From Helicobacter fennelliae (lineage in GTDB: Bacteria > Campylobacterota > Campylobacteria > Campylobacterales > Helicobacteraceae): a DNA stretch of 64,000 nucleotides. Under the pieces are notes generated by a model. It did not search any database. It worked only from the letters and a program-made list of their open reading frames with translations, and was not told the DNA's origin. This document shows, one piece after another, positions 1 to 9,385 of this stretch. Each line of letters begins with the position of its first letter. Positions within the stretch are counted from its first letter, which is position 1. The stretch spans positions 1,798,001-1,862,000 of the forward strand of contig NZ_UGIB01000001.1 in NCBI RefSeq assembly GCF_900451005.1. Direction: 5' to 3'. A program made the translations under genes and the position numbers.

Positions 1-829
1 TTTCGCAATCAAAATGCCTCTTTAGAATCTCTTTGCGCTGTTTTGATGAAATCATATAGCCCATTTTTTTGCAATACACATCAATGCAATCTAACGCCTG
101 AATCTCATTTGTCGGCGCATAAACGATAAAAGCCCCATAATCCTTGTTCTCACACGCAAAAAACAACTCTTTTTCTTCTTGCAAAATCTCAAAACTCCGC
201 ACAAGCCCAGCAGAAAATCTCTGCACAAAAGCATCTGAAAAATGCGCCCTGATAAAATTACGCGCTATGCGCTCATCAGTATTGCTCTCATCAATAAAAA
301 ACTTCAAATCACATTCTTTGCAGAATCTTAAAATCTCACTTTTTGTAATCCAAAGCATAGGTCGGATAATCTCATATCCCTCGCGCTTTTCAATCCCATT
401 AAATCCAAGAAGATTGCGCATACCAACGCCCCTTGAGAGCTGCATCAAAAACCACTCAAAGCGATCATTAAAATGATGAGCAAGAATGAGGTGTGTATAA
501 TGATGTGTGTGGATAAGATTCTCAAAAAATTCATACCGAAAATTGCGCGCCAAACACTCAAAATTAGACTCAAAACTCGGCGCAAGCGAGACAAAACATT
601 TTTTATTATGCGCTTTGGCTAATTGCTTGGCGTAAGAGACTTCACTTTTGCTCTGCGCGCGCACACCATAATCCACAATAGCAATATCAAATGCCACGTC
701 TTGTGCGACAAGCGCATAAAAAAGCGCGACAGAATCGCTTCCTCCAGAGAATCCAAGCAGATTAGATCCATTGCGTAATTTCTCAATGTATTTAAAATTA
801 TTGATACATTTAGATTCTAGGATATCCAA
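1..829 (-). CDS. tilS: tRNA(Ile)-lysidine synthase TilS (C-terminus outside window)
   Basis: TilS ligates lysine to C34 of tRNA-Ile(CAU) so that it reads AUA; it is an ATP-dependent PP-loop enzyme of the cytoplasm. The PP-loop motif SGGSDS is visible at about residues 28-33, and the frame stays open to the window edge (about 276 codons). The start chosen is a TTG at 829, preceded by AAGG, because a stop codon (that of flhB, same frame) lies four codons upstream and no ATG lies between. It is the last visible gene of a mqnE-flhB-tilS run with gaps of 3 and 9 bases, so co-transcription is likely. The family call is firm; the start codon is less so. Confidence 0.88.
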   Translation of the reverse strand, partial: MDILESKCINNFKYIEKLRNGSNLLGFSGGSDSVALFYALVAQDVAFDIAIVDYGVRAQSKSEVSYAKQLAKAHNKKCFVSLAPSFESNFECLARNFRYEFFENLIHTHHYTHLILAHHFNDRFEWFLMQLSRGVGMRNLLGFNGIEKREGYEIIRPMLWITKSEILRFCKECDLKFFIDESNTDERIARNFIRAHFSDAFVQRFSAGLVRSFEILQEEKELFFACENKDYGAFIVYAPTNEIQALDCIDVYCKKMGYMISSKQRKEILKRHFDCE

Positions 830-838
830 ACTATCGCC

Positions 839-1921
839 TTAATTAGAATCTAAAATAGATTTTTTGCCCTTGATTTTGCGTAATCGCTCCACTTCTTTAA
901 ACACCTGCACAACCGCCTCAAAGAGCATTCCGGGAATCTCTTGATTCAAATCCACTTCCTTATATAAGCTTCTTGCAAGCTTTGGGCTCTCAATAATTTC
1001 AATATCATTTTGGCGCGCAATGTCTTTAATCCGAATAGCTAAATGATCAATTCCCTTAGCCACAACCATCGGTGCTTCATGCTTGCCACGTTCAAATGCC
1101 AATGCAACCGCATAATGCGTGGGGTTTGTAACAACAACTTGCGCGCTAGGAATCGCACTCATCATTCTACTCATAGCATTTTTACGCATAATTTGGCGCA
1201 TTTTTGCTTTGACTTCTGGATTTCCTTCATGCTGGATTAGCTCGTCTTTGACTTCTTGCTTACTCATACGAAGTGATTTGATGTATTGTCGTCTTTTTAG
1301 CAGGTAGTCTGCAAATGCCATAACGCTAAACACACCTATCATCGCTCCGATGAGAATCAGACATTTATTGCGCCACCATAAAATCTGATTCATCATGCTT
1401 AAATGCGCCACGCCCTCAATCTCATGCAAAAACCCGATAATAATAATCCCGCCGACAATCAAAGCAATAAGCACTTTAAGCGTAATCATTCCGCCATCGA
1501 TGAGTTTTTTGATAGAAAATACATTTTTTATACCACTAATTGGATTGATTTTACTTAATTTTGGCTTGATAGCCTTGATAGTAAGCAAAAACCCAAACTG
1601 CATTGTATTGCCGATTATCCCTGCAAATAGCAAAAACCCAAACACAGGCAAAATCATGATCCCCGCCACACTAATCAAACTCCAAAAAATACTCACCACA
1701 TCGCTTATGGTTATATCTTGCTTTGGAAAAGTAATCATATAAATATAAATGCCACGAATGCTTTTTACCCAAAATGGAAAAATCACAAACAATGCCATAA
1801 GCCCAACAAGCATTAAAATAACCCCGCTTACTTCAGGGCTTTTTGCGACATTGCCTTCTTGTCGTGCTTTTTGGATTTTGTGCTGCGAGGGGGCTTCTGT
1901 TTTTTCTTGTTCGTCTGCCAT
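839..1921 (-). CDS. flhB: flagellar type III export protein FlhB
   Basis: FlhB is the inner-membrane switch of the flagellar export apparatus; it changes substrate class from rod/hook to filament after self-cleavage. The 360-residue length is typical. The N-terminus has the charged family pattern EKTEAPSQHKIQKARQEG, four hydrophobic segments follow, and the cytoplasmic domain carries the autocleavage motif NPTH at about residue 265 followed by YAVAL. It begins three bases after mqnE ends and is followed by tilS. The AGATTCT word forms its last codons (Asp-Ser-Asn). Confidence 0.96.
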   Translation of the reverse strand: MADEQEKTEAPSQHKIQKARQEGNVAKSPEVSGVILMLVGLMALFVIFPFWVKSIRGIYIYMITFPKQDITISDVVSIFWSLISVAGIMILPVFGFLLFAGIIGNTMQFGFLLTIKAIKPKLSKINPISGIKNVFSIKKLIDGGMITLKVLIALIVGGIIIIGFLHEIEGVAHLSMMNQILWWRNKCLILIGAMIGVFSVMAFADYLLKRRQYIKSLRMSKQEVKDELIQHEGNPEVKAKMRQIMRKNAMSRMMSAIPSAQVVVTNPTHYAVALAFERGKHEAPMVVAKGIDHLAIRIKDIARQNDIEIIESPKLARSLYKEVDLNQEIPGMLFEAVVQVFKEVERLRKIKGKKSILDSN

Positions 1922-1924
1922 ATA

Positions 1925-3010
1925 TTATTCACACACTCTAAGCTCATTATAAAGACTATCACGCTCAACTGCGATAAATCCGGCATTTTTGATTTGAGCG
2001 ACAATCTCATCAAAAGACGCTCCATTTTTGGATTTTGAACCACCGGCAGATTGGATACTTTCATTTTCTATCGTTCCGTCCATATCATCTGCGCCAAATT
2101 CTTGCGCTACTAATGCCAAATTCATTCCCAAAGTCGCCCAATACGCTTTAATATGTGGAATGTTTTTAAGCACAATGCGCGCGATAGAAATCGTTTTTAA
2201 AATTTCTTGTCCGCTTGGAAACTGCTTGATATTTAAGAAATTATTTTCTCGCTGATACAAAAGTGGAATAAATGCATTAAATCCGCCATGTTTAGATTCT
2301 ACGATTTGAGAATCACACTGCGTGCGCGCAAGACGCAACATATGATCGATTCTGTGCTCTCTATTTTCGATATGTCCAAATAGCATCGTCGCATTACTCA
2401 TTTTGCCGATTGAATGCCAATACGAATGGATCTCTAGCCACCTTGTAGAATCCACCTTACCCTTGCAGATACGACGACGCACTTCCTCATCAAAGATTTC
2501 AGCCCCACCTCCAGGCATAGAATCCACCCCTGCAAGCACCATATCTTCAAGCACTTTTTGGTAGCTTTTTGCAAATTTTTTGGAGAGATAATGCACTTCA
2601 GCAGCTGTCATTGCTTTGAGATGGATATTTGGGACAGCTTTTTTGACTTCGCTAAAACAGCTCAAATACCACTCATAACTATAATTTGGGCTATGGGCTG
2701 ATACGATATGCACTTCTTTTGCCCCGCGCCTGTATGAGGCAAGGGTTTGAGAGATGATCTCATCAATTGTCATTTCGTATGGATTTGGATTTTTTCTACT
2801 CGCAGAAAACGCACAGAATTTACACACATCAGTGCAAATATTTGTCGGATTAATGTGGCGATTCATATTAAAAAATACTTTTTTATCGTATTTGCTTGCG
2901 CGGATTTGATTTGCTGCTTCACCTAGAGTAAAAATATCATAATCATAAAGAGCACTCAAAGTTTTTGCATCAAATTCCTTGCCCTCTAGCACTTGAGCTA
3001 AAATATCCAT
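1925..3010 (-). CDS. mqnE: aminodeoxyfutalosine synthase MqnE (radical SAM)
   Basis: MqnE joins the enolpyruvyl-carboxybenzoate product of MqnA to S-adenosylmethionine-derived adenosyl, giving aminodeoxyfutalosine in the futalosine route to menaquinone. The radical SAM cluster motif CxxxCxxC is at Cys59, Cys63 and Cys66 (CTDVCKFC), and the family signature PGGGAEIF lies in the middle. The length of 361 residues fits. The start is supported by AAAAGGAGAG just upstream and a TATAAT box behind it. MqnC is the closest alternative; the overall pattern favours MqnE. The next enzyme of the pathway, the deaminase, is also in this window at 32613. Confidence 0.88.
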   Translation of the reverse strand: MDILAQVLEGKEFDAKTLSALYDYDIFTLGEAANQIRASKYDKKVFFNMNRHINPTNICTDVCKFCAFSASRKNPNPYEMTIDEIISQTLASYRRGAKEVHIVSAHSPNYSYEWYLSCFSEVKKAVPNIHLKAMTAAEVHYLSKKFAKSYQKVLEDMVLAGVDSMPGGGAEIFDEEVRRRICKGKVDSTRWLEIHSYWHSIGKMSNATMLFGHIENREHRIDHMLRLARTQCDSQIVESKHGGFNAFIPLLYQRENNFLNIKQFPSGQEILKTISIARIVLKNIPHIKAYWATLGMNLALVAQEFGADDMDGTIENESIQSAGGSKSKNGASFDEIVAQIKNAGFIAVERDSLYNELRVCE

Positions 3011-3038
3011 TTTCTCTCCTTTTTAAAGCTTGCATACG

Positions 3039-3044
3039 ATTATA
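3039..3044 (-). promoter_or_regulatory. -10 box for mqnE-flhB-tilS
   Basis: Read on the minus strand this is TATAAT in the context GCATATAATCG, about 29 bases before the mqnE start and upstream of a strong AAAAGGAGAG ribosome site. GCATA and TATGC arms flank it. No clear -35 box is seen, which is usual for the Helicobacter housekeeping sigma factor. Confidence 0.5.
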
Positions 3045-3063
3045 TGCGCTTTACAAGATTCTG

Positions 3064-3909
3064 CTACCAGATTTTCACTTCAGTTTTTGTTGTTTTATAC
3101 AAACTCTCTGCCGAGCCATCGATTTCATATTCAATGCCAAATCCATATTTAATCGTTGCGATTCCAGTTTTTTTGACTGAGACATTTTGATATGCGTCTT
3201 TTGTGATTGGCAGTGATCCTACATTTGCCCTTGATTTTGGCGGAATCTTTTTTTGTAGATTCTGCTCAGATACTAAATCACCATCCATATATAGCGCACC
3301 ATAAGTAATAGTGATAAAACTATCTGTAAGATTTGTAATCGTTAGACTCACACTTCCAGATCCTACCTTAAACGCACTGCTTGTGATTTGAATATCGCGG
3401 TTTTGGGTTGTCATTCCGGGCACATTGACATTGCCTAAAATATATCGCGCAGGCGTATCTCCGGTATTATTGGCTATATCCATATCTCCGCCATAGCTCA
3501 TAAGCAAAGCGATCATTGCAGGGTTACGCGAAGTTACAGCATAATGAAGAGCGGTATTGCCACGAATAGAATCTTGTATATTTGGGTTAGCATCATATTT
3601 TAGCAAGGCTTGCGCGAATTTGTAATTATTAAATTGCACGACTTTATGTAAGGCTGTCTCACCATGAGAGATCGCATTGACATCTGCGCCTCTTTTGAGT
3701 AAAAGATACAAAATATCCATATTGTTTTTGCGTGAAGCATCATATAATGGCGTGCTTCCTCGAAGTCTTGCATTGACATCTGCGCCTAGATCGACACCTT
3801 TTCTCACATCAGTGTAATTATTGCTAAACAACAAATAATCATAGCGATTTGCCATACCCAAAACAACAACACATATCCATAAGCAAAAAATCCTTACTCC
3901 TACTTTCAT
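3064..3909 (-). CDS. exported ankyrin-repeat protein
   Basis: The N-terminus (about residues 1-20, ending near GMANR) is a signal peptide or signal anchor, so the protein probably acts in the periplasm. Residues about 30-160 hold four or so ankyrin repeats with the usual TPLYDASR, TALHKVVQ and TALHYAVT helices, which bind partner proteins. The last 110 residues are beta-rich (SVSLTITNLTDSFITITYG) and not a domain I recognise. Its ATG overlaps the HIT gene stop as ATGA, with GAGGAG upstream, so the two genes are translationally linked. The partner and function are unknown. It is convergent with nothing; mqnE follows on the same strand. Confidence 0.75.
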   Translation of the reverse strand: MKVGVRIFCLWICVVVLGMANRYDYLLFSNNYTDVRKGVDLGADVNARLRGSTPLYDASRKNNMDILYLLLKRGADVNAISHGETALHKVVQFNNYKFAQALLKYDANPNIQDSIRGNTALHYAVTSRNPAMIALLMSYGGDMDIANNTGDTPARYILGNVNVPGMTTQNRDIQITSSAFKVGSGSVSLTITNLTDSFITITYGALYMDGDLVSEQNLQKKIPPKSRANVGSLPITKDAYQNVSVKKTGIATIKYGFGIEYEIDGSAESLYKTTKTEVKIW

Positions 3910-4400
3910 GCATTACTCCTCAAATGTTTGTGGGCTAAGGTTTTGATTTTTTGGTAAATCACCTTAAAATCAACCCCATAAGTCCGACACTGACTGATAG
4001 TTGTAAAAAAATTTGTATCTCCTTCATATCGAGGCACCAAATGTATATGCAAATGCTGCGGTATTCCAGCACCTGCTACTTTTTTGATATTTATACCATA
4101 ATTCACCCCTAAACTACCAAACTCTTCTAAAAGTGCGATACATTTTTGTGCTATATCATTTAAATGCCCCCACACTGCGCGATCAAGAGATGTAGGCGAA
4201 TCAATATGATCATGAGGAATAATCAAAAAATGCCCGGGCGTATAAGGATAGCGATTCATCACACAAAAACAAATCTCATCTCTATAAAATACGAAATTCT
4301 CCTCATCTTCTTTGGGATTTAGTGAAATCTCGCAAAACACACAACCCTTAAGCTCCTCTTCAAAATACTTTGCCCGCCAAGGTGAATATATATGCTCCAT
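3906..4400 (-). CDS. HIT-family nucleotide hydrolase or transferase
   Basis: Histidine-triad proteins cleave nucleotide phosphoramidates or dinucleoside polyphosphates. The triad HLHIHLV is at residues 116-121, and a CVFC pair near residues 20-23 suggests a zinc site. The start is the ATG at 4400 with AGGAG upstream, not the GTG six bases earlier, because the family begins with a short MEHxYxPWR segment exactly as here. It follows murF with a gap of eight bases and overlaps the ankyrin gene. As I recall, the same order (ddl, hydrolase, murF, HIT) occurs in H. pylori. The exact substrate cannot be told. Confidence 0.88.
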   Translation of the reverse strand: MEHIYSPWRAKYFEEELKGCVFCEISLNPKEDEENFVFYRDEICFCVMNRYPYTPGHFLIIPHDHIDSPTSLDRAVWGHLNDIAQKCIALLEEFGSLGVNYGINIKKVAGAGIPQHLHIHLVPRYEGDTNFFTTISQCRTYGVDFKVIYQKIKTLAHKHLRSNA

Positions 4401-4408
4401 AATCACTC

Positions 4409-5884
4409 CTAAATATAACTTGGTGCATCATTAGCAAAATACACTAAACTTCCGCTTGTAATCATACCTTTGAGCACATTTTCAAGCTGACTCTTATCGC
4501 GCGAAATCACTTTTTGGATATGCAAATGCGAAGATAGTAAGTTTGAATTCCTATCGCCTGTAATAATAGCCAAATCAAACACTTTATTAATCGCTTCAGC
4601 AAGCTTGATATTTGATTCATCATCGCTTTCGATAAGTCCGGGCGTAACGATAAATTTCCTACCCTCAAACAGCCCACAAAGCCGAATGCCTTCAAGCATT
4701 CCATTAAGATTACCATTGAATCCATCATCAATGATTGTTTTGCCATTTGAGAGAGAAAGATTAAAGCGATGAGGAATGGGGGTGAGCTTTTTGACTGCTT
4801 TTTGGATATTTGAGAGTTTGATCCCAAAATATTTCGCAAGCATAATCGCCACAGCGATATTTTCGACATTAAACCGCCCCAAAATATAAGTCTCAAACAA
4901 TTCCCATTTGCCATCTATCTCCATTTCAAAGCTCGTCTGCTCCAAAGTCGCATTGATATTGCGTAATTTCAAAGGATATGGCTCTATGAGTGCTTTTTTT
5001 GCTTCGCTTAAATCTTGCGGAATTGGATTTTTGGCATAGACAAATGCTTTTTTGAGATTGTGAGATTCTAGTAGTTCAAATTTTGTTTTTACAATCTTTT
5101 CAATCGTTTTAAAATACTCAATATGCGCCTTGCCGATCTCACCAATAACTGCTACTTGCGGATTGACTAATGTAGCGATTTCTGAAATATCGCCCTCTTG
5201 CCTCGCACCCGCTTCGATGATATACATATCTGTGCCAAAGTTTAAGTTATTATTAATGTCTGCAACAATGCCTTTTAGGGTATTGATACTTCGCGCTGTG
5301 GTGTGGATATTATAATACCCCTCAAAAATCTGTGCGACAAAATTTTTGATACTTGTTTTGCCAAAGCTTGCTGTAATGGCGATGATTTTAAGCTCAGGCA
5401 TAAGTGCGAGCTTGTCTTTGACTAGAGCGATAAAATTCCTCATCAAAATATCCTCAAAAATCTTTCCAAACACAAGCGCAAAGACAAAAGACAACAAACA
5501 AAGATAATACAAACTCTCAACTTGAAAAATAAAAAATATCAGCTCATTAATCAGCATAAATACCAAAAGAATCACAAAAAACCGACACACTCGTTTTGTG
5601 AAAACCACGCGTTTATCAAGCTTTGCTGCCCAATATATCAGCATAGGAATATACACCAAATACAAATAAATATAAAAAACAATTCTCACATCAAACCAAA
5701 AACACACAAAAAACATAACAACAGGACAAACAAAATATATCAAATGCCACGAATATTTGTGGTGCTTTGTTATCACGCGCCAAATATCGTAGTTATACCA
5801 TTGCAATAGTGTGATTGAATAATACGAAATAGCAAACACAAACACAAAAAGCGATACGATGTCTAAAATCGATAAATAATTCAT
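4409..5884 (-). CDS. murF: UDP-MurNAc-tripeptide--D-Ala-D-Ala ligase MurF
   Basis: MurF adds D-Ala-D-Ala to the UDP-MurNAc tripeptide, the last cytoplasmic step of the peptidoglycan precursor. The first 145 residues hold about five hydrophobic segments, so this form is membrane-anchored, unlike the soluble enzyme of enterobacteria; the Mur ligase core follows. The P-loop at about residues 171-178 reads TASFGKTS, with Ala where most Mur ligases have Gly. Downstream are the central-domain signature with NTLKGIV, and a C-terminal domain with GLIE. At 491 residues it is long only because of the membrane part. It lies with ddl in one minus-strand run, so ligase and substrate-making enzyme are clustered. 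Confidence 0.9.
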   Translation of the reverse strand: MNYLSILDIVSLFVFVFAISYYSITLLQWYNYDIWRVITKHHKYSWHLIYFVCPVVMFFVCFWFDVRIVFYIYLYLVYIPMLIYWAAKLDKRVVFTKRVCRFFVILLVFMLINELIFFIFQVESLYYLCLLSFVFALVFGKIFEDILMRNFIALVKDKLALMPELKIIAITASFGKTSIKNFVAQIFEGYYNIHTTARSINTLKGIVADINNNLNFGTDMYIIEAGARQEGDISEIATLVNPQVAVIGEIGKAHIEYFKTIEKIVKTKFELLESHNLKKAFVYAKNPIPQDLSEAKKALIEPYPLKLRNINATLEQTSFEMEIDGKWELFETYILGRFNVENIAVAIMLAKYFGIKLSNIQKAVKKLTPIPHRFNLSLSNGKTIIDDGFNGNLNGMLEGIRLCGLFEGRKFIVTPGLIESDDESNIKLAEAINKVFDLAIITGDRNSNLLSSHLHIQKVISRDKSQLENVLKGMITSGSLVYFANDAPSYI

Positions 5885-5892
5885 TATTGCTC

Positions 5893-6891
5893 CTATTGCA
5901 AGATGATAAATTCTGTAAATGGGCGTTTAGATTCTGATTCTGTGTGGCTGATGTGGCTCACTTCTGCGCGCTCTGGTCCTTGTGCTAAATGCTTTAAAAA
6001 CTGCTTCATATCAGATTCTTCACCTTGCGCAAAAATCTCCACACTTCCGTCTCTAAGATTTTCTGTTGTGCCGGTGATATTGCATTCTATTGCTTTAGCT
6101 TTTGCAAATTTCCGATACCCAACCCCTTGCACCTTGCCAAATACCAGAATCTGCAAATGCAAAAAAGGCTTTGTGCTTTGGTTATAGATTTGATTATACA
6201 TGGCTTGAATCATATCTCCTTGCTTAATGAAAAAATAATGATCCCCCTCCAACACAAAAAAATAACTTCCCTTAATCAGCCTAGCGATTTGCTCCCCGCA
6301 AGATAAAGGCGTAGCCCTATCTTGCCTCCCCCAAAAAATGCTGACTTTTTTTGTCGTTGTCGCAAACACTTCACTAAAATCCTCATTCACGACATTTTTA
6401 AATATCTCATACATTATCGGACTTAGATTGTGCGCATCTTTGCTTCTTAAAAATGGAAGTTGCACCCTAAAAAACTTCGCTATTTTAGCAAGATAAATCT
6501 TAATTTTCACACTCAAATGTTTTGGCATAAGAATCCCCGCTGAACTTAGTAAAACAACTTCTTTAGCTTTACTTAGCATAGCGACTTTGCCTCCAAAGCT
6601 ATGCCCAAACACAAGCACAGAATCTAAATGCAAAGATTCCATAAAAATATTTATAATCTCTGCATAATCTTTTGTGCTTAAAAACACTTCATTTGGACTC
6701 TCTCCAAATCCGGGCAGATCGATATAGTAATGATTAAAATCACAAAACACCCTCTCAAATGCAATACTCATCACTTCTTTATTGCTTCCCCAGCCATGCA
6801 AAAACACGATATTTTTTTCTGCATTGTTATTGATTTTGCGATATGCGATCTCAAAACAATGCCCATTATAAGTGATTTTACGCAATGCCAT
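5893..6891 (-). CDS. alpha/beta hydrolase fused to acylphosphatase
   Basis: Two domains share one frame. Residues 1-240 are an alpha/beta hydrolase: oxyanion motif HGWG (32-35), nucleophile elbow GHSFGG with Ser98, acid Asp191 in GRQD and His218 in GDHYF. Residues about 244-332 are a complete acylphosphatase: GKVQGVGYR with catalytic Arg260 and ENLRDGSVEI with Asn278. Acylphosphatases hydrolyse acyl phosphates such as carbamoyl phosphate and also occur in hydrogenase maturation protein HypF. The hydrolase sits where H. pylori has a stand-alone homologue between ddl and murF. I see no stop or frameshift at the joint (about 6160-6180). The substrate is unknown. Confidence 0.85.
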   Translation of the reverse strand: MALRKITYNGHCFEIAYRKINNNAEKNIVFLHGWGSNKEVMSIAFERVFCDFNHYYIDLPGFGESPNEVFLSTKDYAEIINIFMESLHLDSVLVFGHSFGGKVAMLSKAKEVVLLSSAGILMPKHLSVKIKIYLAKIAKFFRVQLPFLRSKDAHNLSPIMYEIFKNVVNEDFSEVFATTTKKVSIFWGRQDRATPLSCGEQIARLIKGSYFFVLEGDHYFFIKQGDMIQAMYNQIYNQSTKPFLHLQILVFGKVQGVGYRKFAKAKAIECNITGTTENLRDGSVEIFAQGEESDMKQFLKHLAQGPERAEVSHISHTESESKRPFTEFIILQ

Positions 6892-6954
6892 GATGATATT
6901 CCATAATGATTTATCCTCTTCAGATTCTATGTTTGTTTTTGTGCGCTTTAGCTT

Positions 6955-8004
6955 TTATTTGCCTTTGGCGTGCTGGATTTGTAGCACATATTTATAATCC
7001 ACCTTAATGGGTCGCTTTCGCGGAAGGCTTTGTTGCAAATCCTGTATCACTTGCATAAAATCCTCAAACAAATAATGCGCGAAACTTCCGGGTATCGGAT
7101 TGATTTCATTTAAATACACACAATCATCAATCACAAAAAAATCACACCGAATCAGCGCACCACAAAACACATCGCCATAAATTTTCTTAAATGCCTCTTG
7201 TATTTTAGATTCTAGCTCAGGGCTGATATTTGCCCTTACTACCTGCTCTGTGCGCGAAAAGTCAAGATATTTATCCTCAAAGCCTAGCAAATCTTTTTTT
7301 TGTGGCTCTTCAATAAGTGAGAATCTAAATTCCCCATTTGACATTTTGTATCCTGCGAGATTGTATTCTAAAACCCCCTTATAAAAAGGCTCGATGAGAA
7401 TCTCATCATCATAGCCAAACGCAGAATCTAGCGCGTATTCCATTTCGCTTTGCTGAGAGACGACACTCACACCAATAGAGCTTCCAAGTCGCGCGGGCTT
7501 GATTATAAATGGATAAGGCAGGCTTGGCTCTACATCATCTTTGCTTGTGAAACGCTCATATTCTAGGCATTTGATTCCATTTTGTTTGGCATATATTTTT
7601 GTCAAGATTTTATTAAAGCTTATCGCGCAAGCCTCTATCCTTGGACCGATATAAGCGATTTTATAAAAATCAAGTAGCGCGCTTATGCTTCCATCTTCGC
7701 CATCTGCGCCATGGATTAAATTTATAATCACGCCCGCATCGCTCAAAACCACCTCTTTACCCAAAAATCCCTCACTATAAAAATACCCCACTTTAAGATG
7801 CAGCTTTTTGTGCTTTTTATACGCGCCCGTCGCAAAAGTACTGGATTTCATCTCTTGTGTAGGAATGAGATAAAACTGATGTGTAGAATCTAAAAAAATA
7901 AAATATTTTACTTTATCTTTTAGAATCTTTTTGAGGCTTACTGCGCTAACAATGCTTATCTCATGCTCAAAACTCAACCCCCCAAACAAAACACTTACAC
8001 TCAA
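6955..8004 (-). CDS. ddl: D-alanine--D-alanine ligase Ddl
   Basis: Ddl makes the D-Ala-D-Ala dipeptide that MurF consumes. The ATP-grasp fold is recognisable: N-terminal SVLFGGLSFEHEIS, the middle segment PFIIKPARLGSSIGVS, and the C-terminal metal-binding LNEINPIPGS. The length of 349 residues matches the long Helicobacter form. The start is a TTG at 8004 preceded by AAGGAG; the second residue Ser and the immediate VLFGG strand make an upstream start unlikely. It is the first gene of the run leading through the hydrolase fusion to murF and the HIT gene. Confidence 0.95.
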   Translation of the reverse strand: MSVSVLFGGLSFEHEISIVSAVSLKKILKDKVKYFIFLDSTHQFYLIPTQEMKSSTFATGAYKKHKKLHLKVGYFYSEGFLGKEVVLSDAGVIINLIHGADGEDGSISALLDFYKIAYIGPRIEACAISFNKILTKIYAKQNGIKCLEYERFTSKDDVEPSLPYPFIIKPARLGSSIGVSVVSQQSEMEYALDSAFGYDDEILIEPFYKGVLEYNLAGYKMSNGEFRFSLIEEPQKKDLLGFEDKYLDFSRTEQVVRANISPELESKIQEAFKKIYGDVFCGALIRCDFFVIDDCVYLNEINPIPGSFAHYLFEDFMQVIQDLQQSLPRKRPIKVDYKYVLQIQHAKGK

Positions 8005-8107
8005 AATCTACTCCTTATATGTTATTTTTCTTACAATCCCAAATAAAAACTACATTAAATCTCAAATCAAAAATCCCAAAACCAAAAATCTAAAGTATAT
8101 CCAAAAA

Positions 8108-9307
8108 TCAAGTGTTTTTTTCACTTTCGACTTTGATTTTGGGTTTCCAAAAAGTCCAAAGAAGTTTGATGGCTATGCTAAATACAATCCCTTCAATCAT
8201 CGCTGCTAAGATAAATGAATAATACACATCTTTGGTGATTGCACTCCAATCATAAGCGATTTTGGCAGTGGCTACCAAAAATGTCAGTGGCATAGAATCA
8301 CTCAACGCAAAAAGCGTTACATCTTTGGTATGCTGAAAATATTTTCTAAACGCAATATGCGCCGCACACAAGCGGATAACAATCATTCCAAACGCGATAT
8401 ATAATCCATAGAGCGCAAATCGTGGATTCTGAAGTATGAGCGCAAAATCAAGCGTGCTTCCGACATAAATAAAAAATAATGGCACAAAAAACCCAAACCC
8501 AACATCATTGAGTTTATGCACCAATTCATGCTTATATGAAAAAAATATCGCTACAATCATTCCTGCCAAAAACGCCCCAAGTGCCGCCTCCAAATCCAAA
8601 AACAACACCACAGAAATCAGCAAAATAAACAACATCATCACAAAGCGAATGTCTTGATTGCTTATATCATCATAAGGCATGATAAAAAGTTTGAGCTGTG
8701 GAAACCACCAAAACAAAATCTTAAACACCCAAAAAATCCCAATAATCCCCATAATAAAAATAAACAAAATCAATAGATTCTGATAGAGTTGCAATGAATT
8801 ACCATAATGATAAAATCCGCTAATAAGCGTCAAAACCGCAATACTAACAATCTCGCCGACCACGCCCACGCGCAATGCAAGCTCAAGCCATTGCTTGTCT
8901 TTGCCATAATCTTTGATAAGCGTCATAATCATACCAAGACTCATCACAGGAAATGCGGCGATGAAAATTTTGTCAAGATGAAGCACAAGCACCACACTAA
9001 TAGAAATCCCATACAGCACGACAAGATAAATAATCACATTTTTGATAAATTTTCTACCAAGGCGCACAAATCCGCGCAAATCCACTTCCATTCCACACAA
9101 AAACATCAAAAACAAAAAGCCAATTTTTGCCATTACACTTAGCACTTCACTTTGACTAAACCAGCCAAAATAAATCCCAAAACACCCCAAACACATCTCA
9201 ACGACGACAATAGGAATCCTGCTTGCCTTGCTGATAAGCGGCGCAAGCGCGATAAAAATCGCAATCACACTAAAATTTAAAAATGTCTGAAGCAATACCT
9301 CTTCCAT
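8108..9307 (-). CDS. CPA2-family cation/proton antiporter
   Basis: About twelve hydrophobic segments over 399 residues, with the Na+/H+ exchanger pattern of the KefB/CPA2 group: PLISKASRIPIVVVEMCLG near the start and a DLEAALGAFLAGM segment in the middle carrying the acidic residues expected in the transport core. No TrkA-N/RCK regulatory domain follows, so it is the short membrane-only form. It probably exchanges K+ or Na+ for protons across the inner membrane. AGGAGG precedes the ATG. The gene stands between purN and ddl on the same strand; the ion specificity cannot be read from the sequence. Confidence 0.85.
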   Translation of the reverse strand: MEEVLLQTFLNFSVIAIFIALAPLISKASRIPIVVVEMCLGCFGIYFGWFSQSEVLSVMAKIGFLFLMFLCGMEVDLRGFVRLGRKFIKNVIIYLVVLYGISISVVLVLHLDKIFIAAFPVMSLGMIMTLIKDYGKDKQWLELALRVGVVGEIVSIAVLTLISGFYHYGNSLQLYQNLLILFIFIMGIIGIFWVFKILFWWFPQLKLFIMPYDDISNQDIRFVMMLFILLISVVLFLDLEAALGAFLAGMIVAIFFSYKHELVHKLNDVGFGFFVPLFFIYVGSTLDFALILQNPRFALYGLYIAFGMIVIRLCAAHIAFRKYFQHTKDVTLFALSDSMPLTFLVATAKIAYDWSAITKDVYYSFILAAMIEGIVFSIAIKLLWTFWKPKIKVESEKNT

Positions 9308-9385
9308 TATGTCAATCCTCCTAACTCAAATCCTTATAAATCATATCTTGTATTGTATTTTTGCTTATTTAGCTTTGCTTATGAT

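Noticed and set aside
144-476. Plus-strand open frame of 110 codons
   Set aside because: It is the shadow of tilS on the minus strand; no ribosome site and no domain.
5522-5809. Plus-strand frame rich in Asn, His and Lys
   Set aside because: Antisense of the hydrophobic N-terminus of murF; its composition is that expected from reversed membrane codons.
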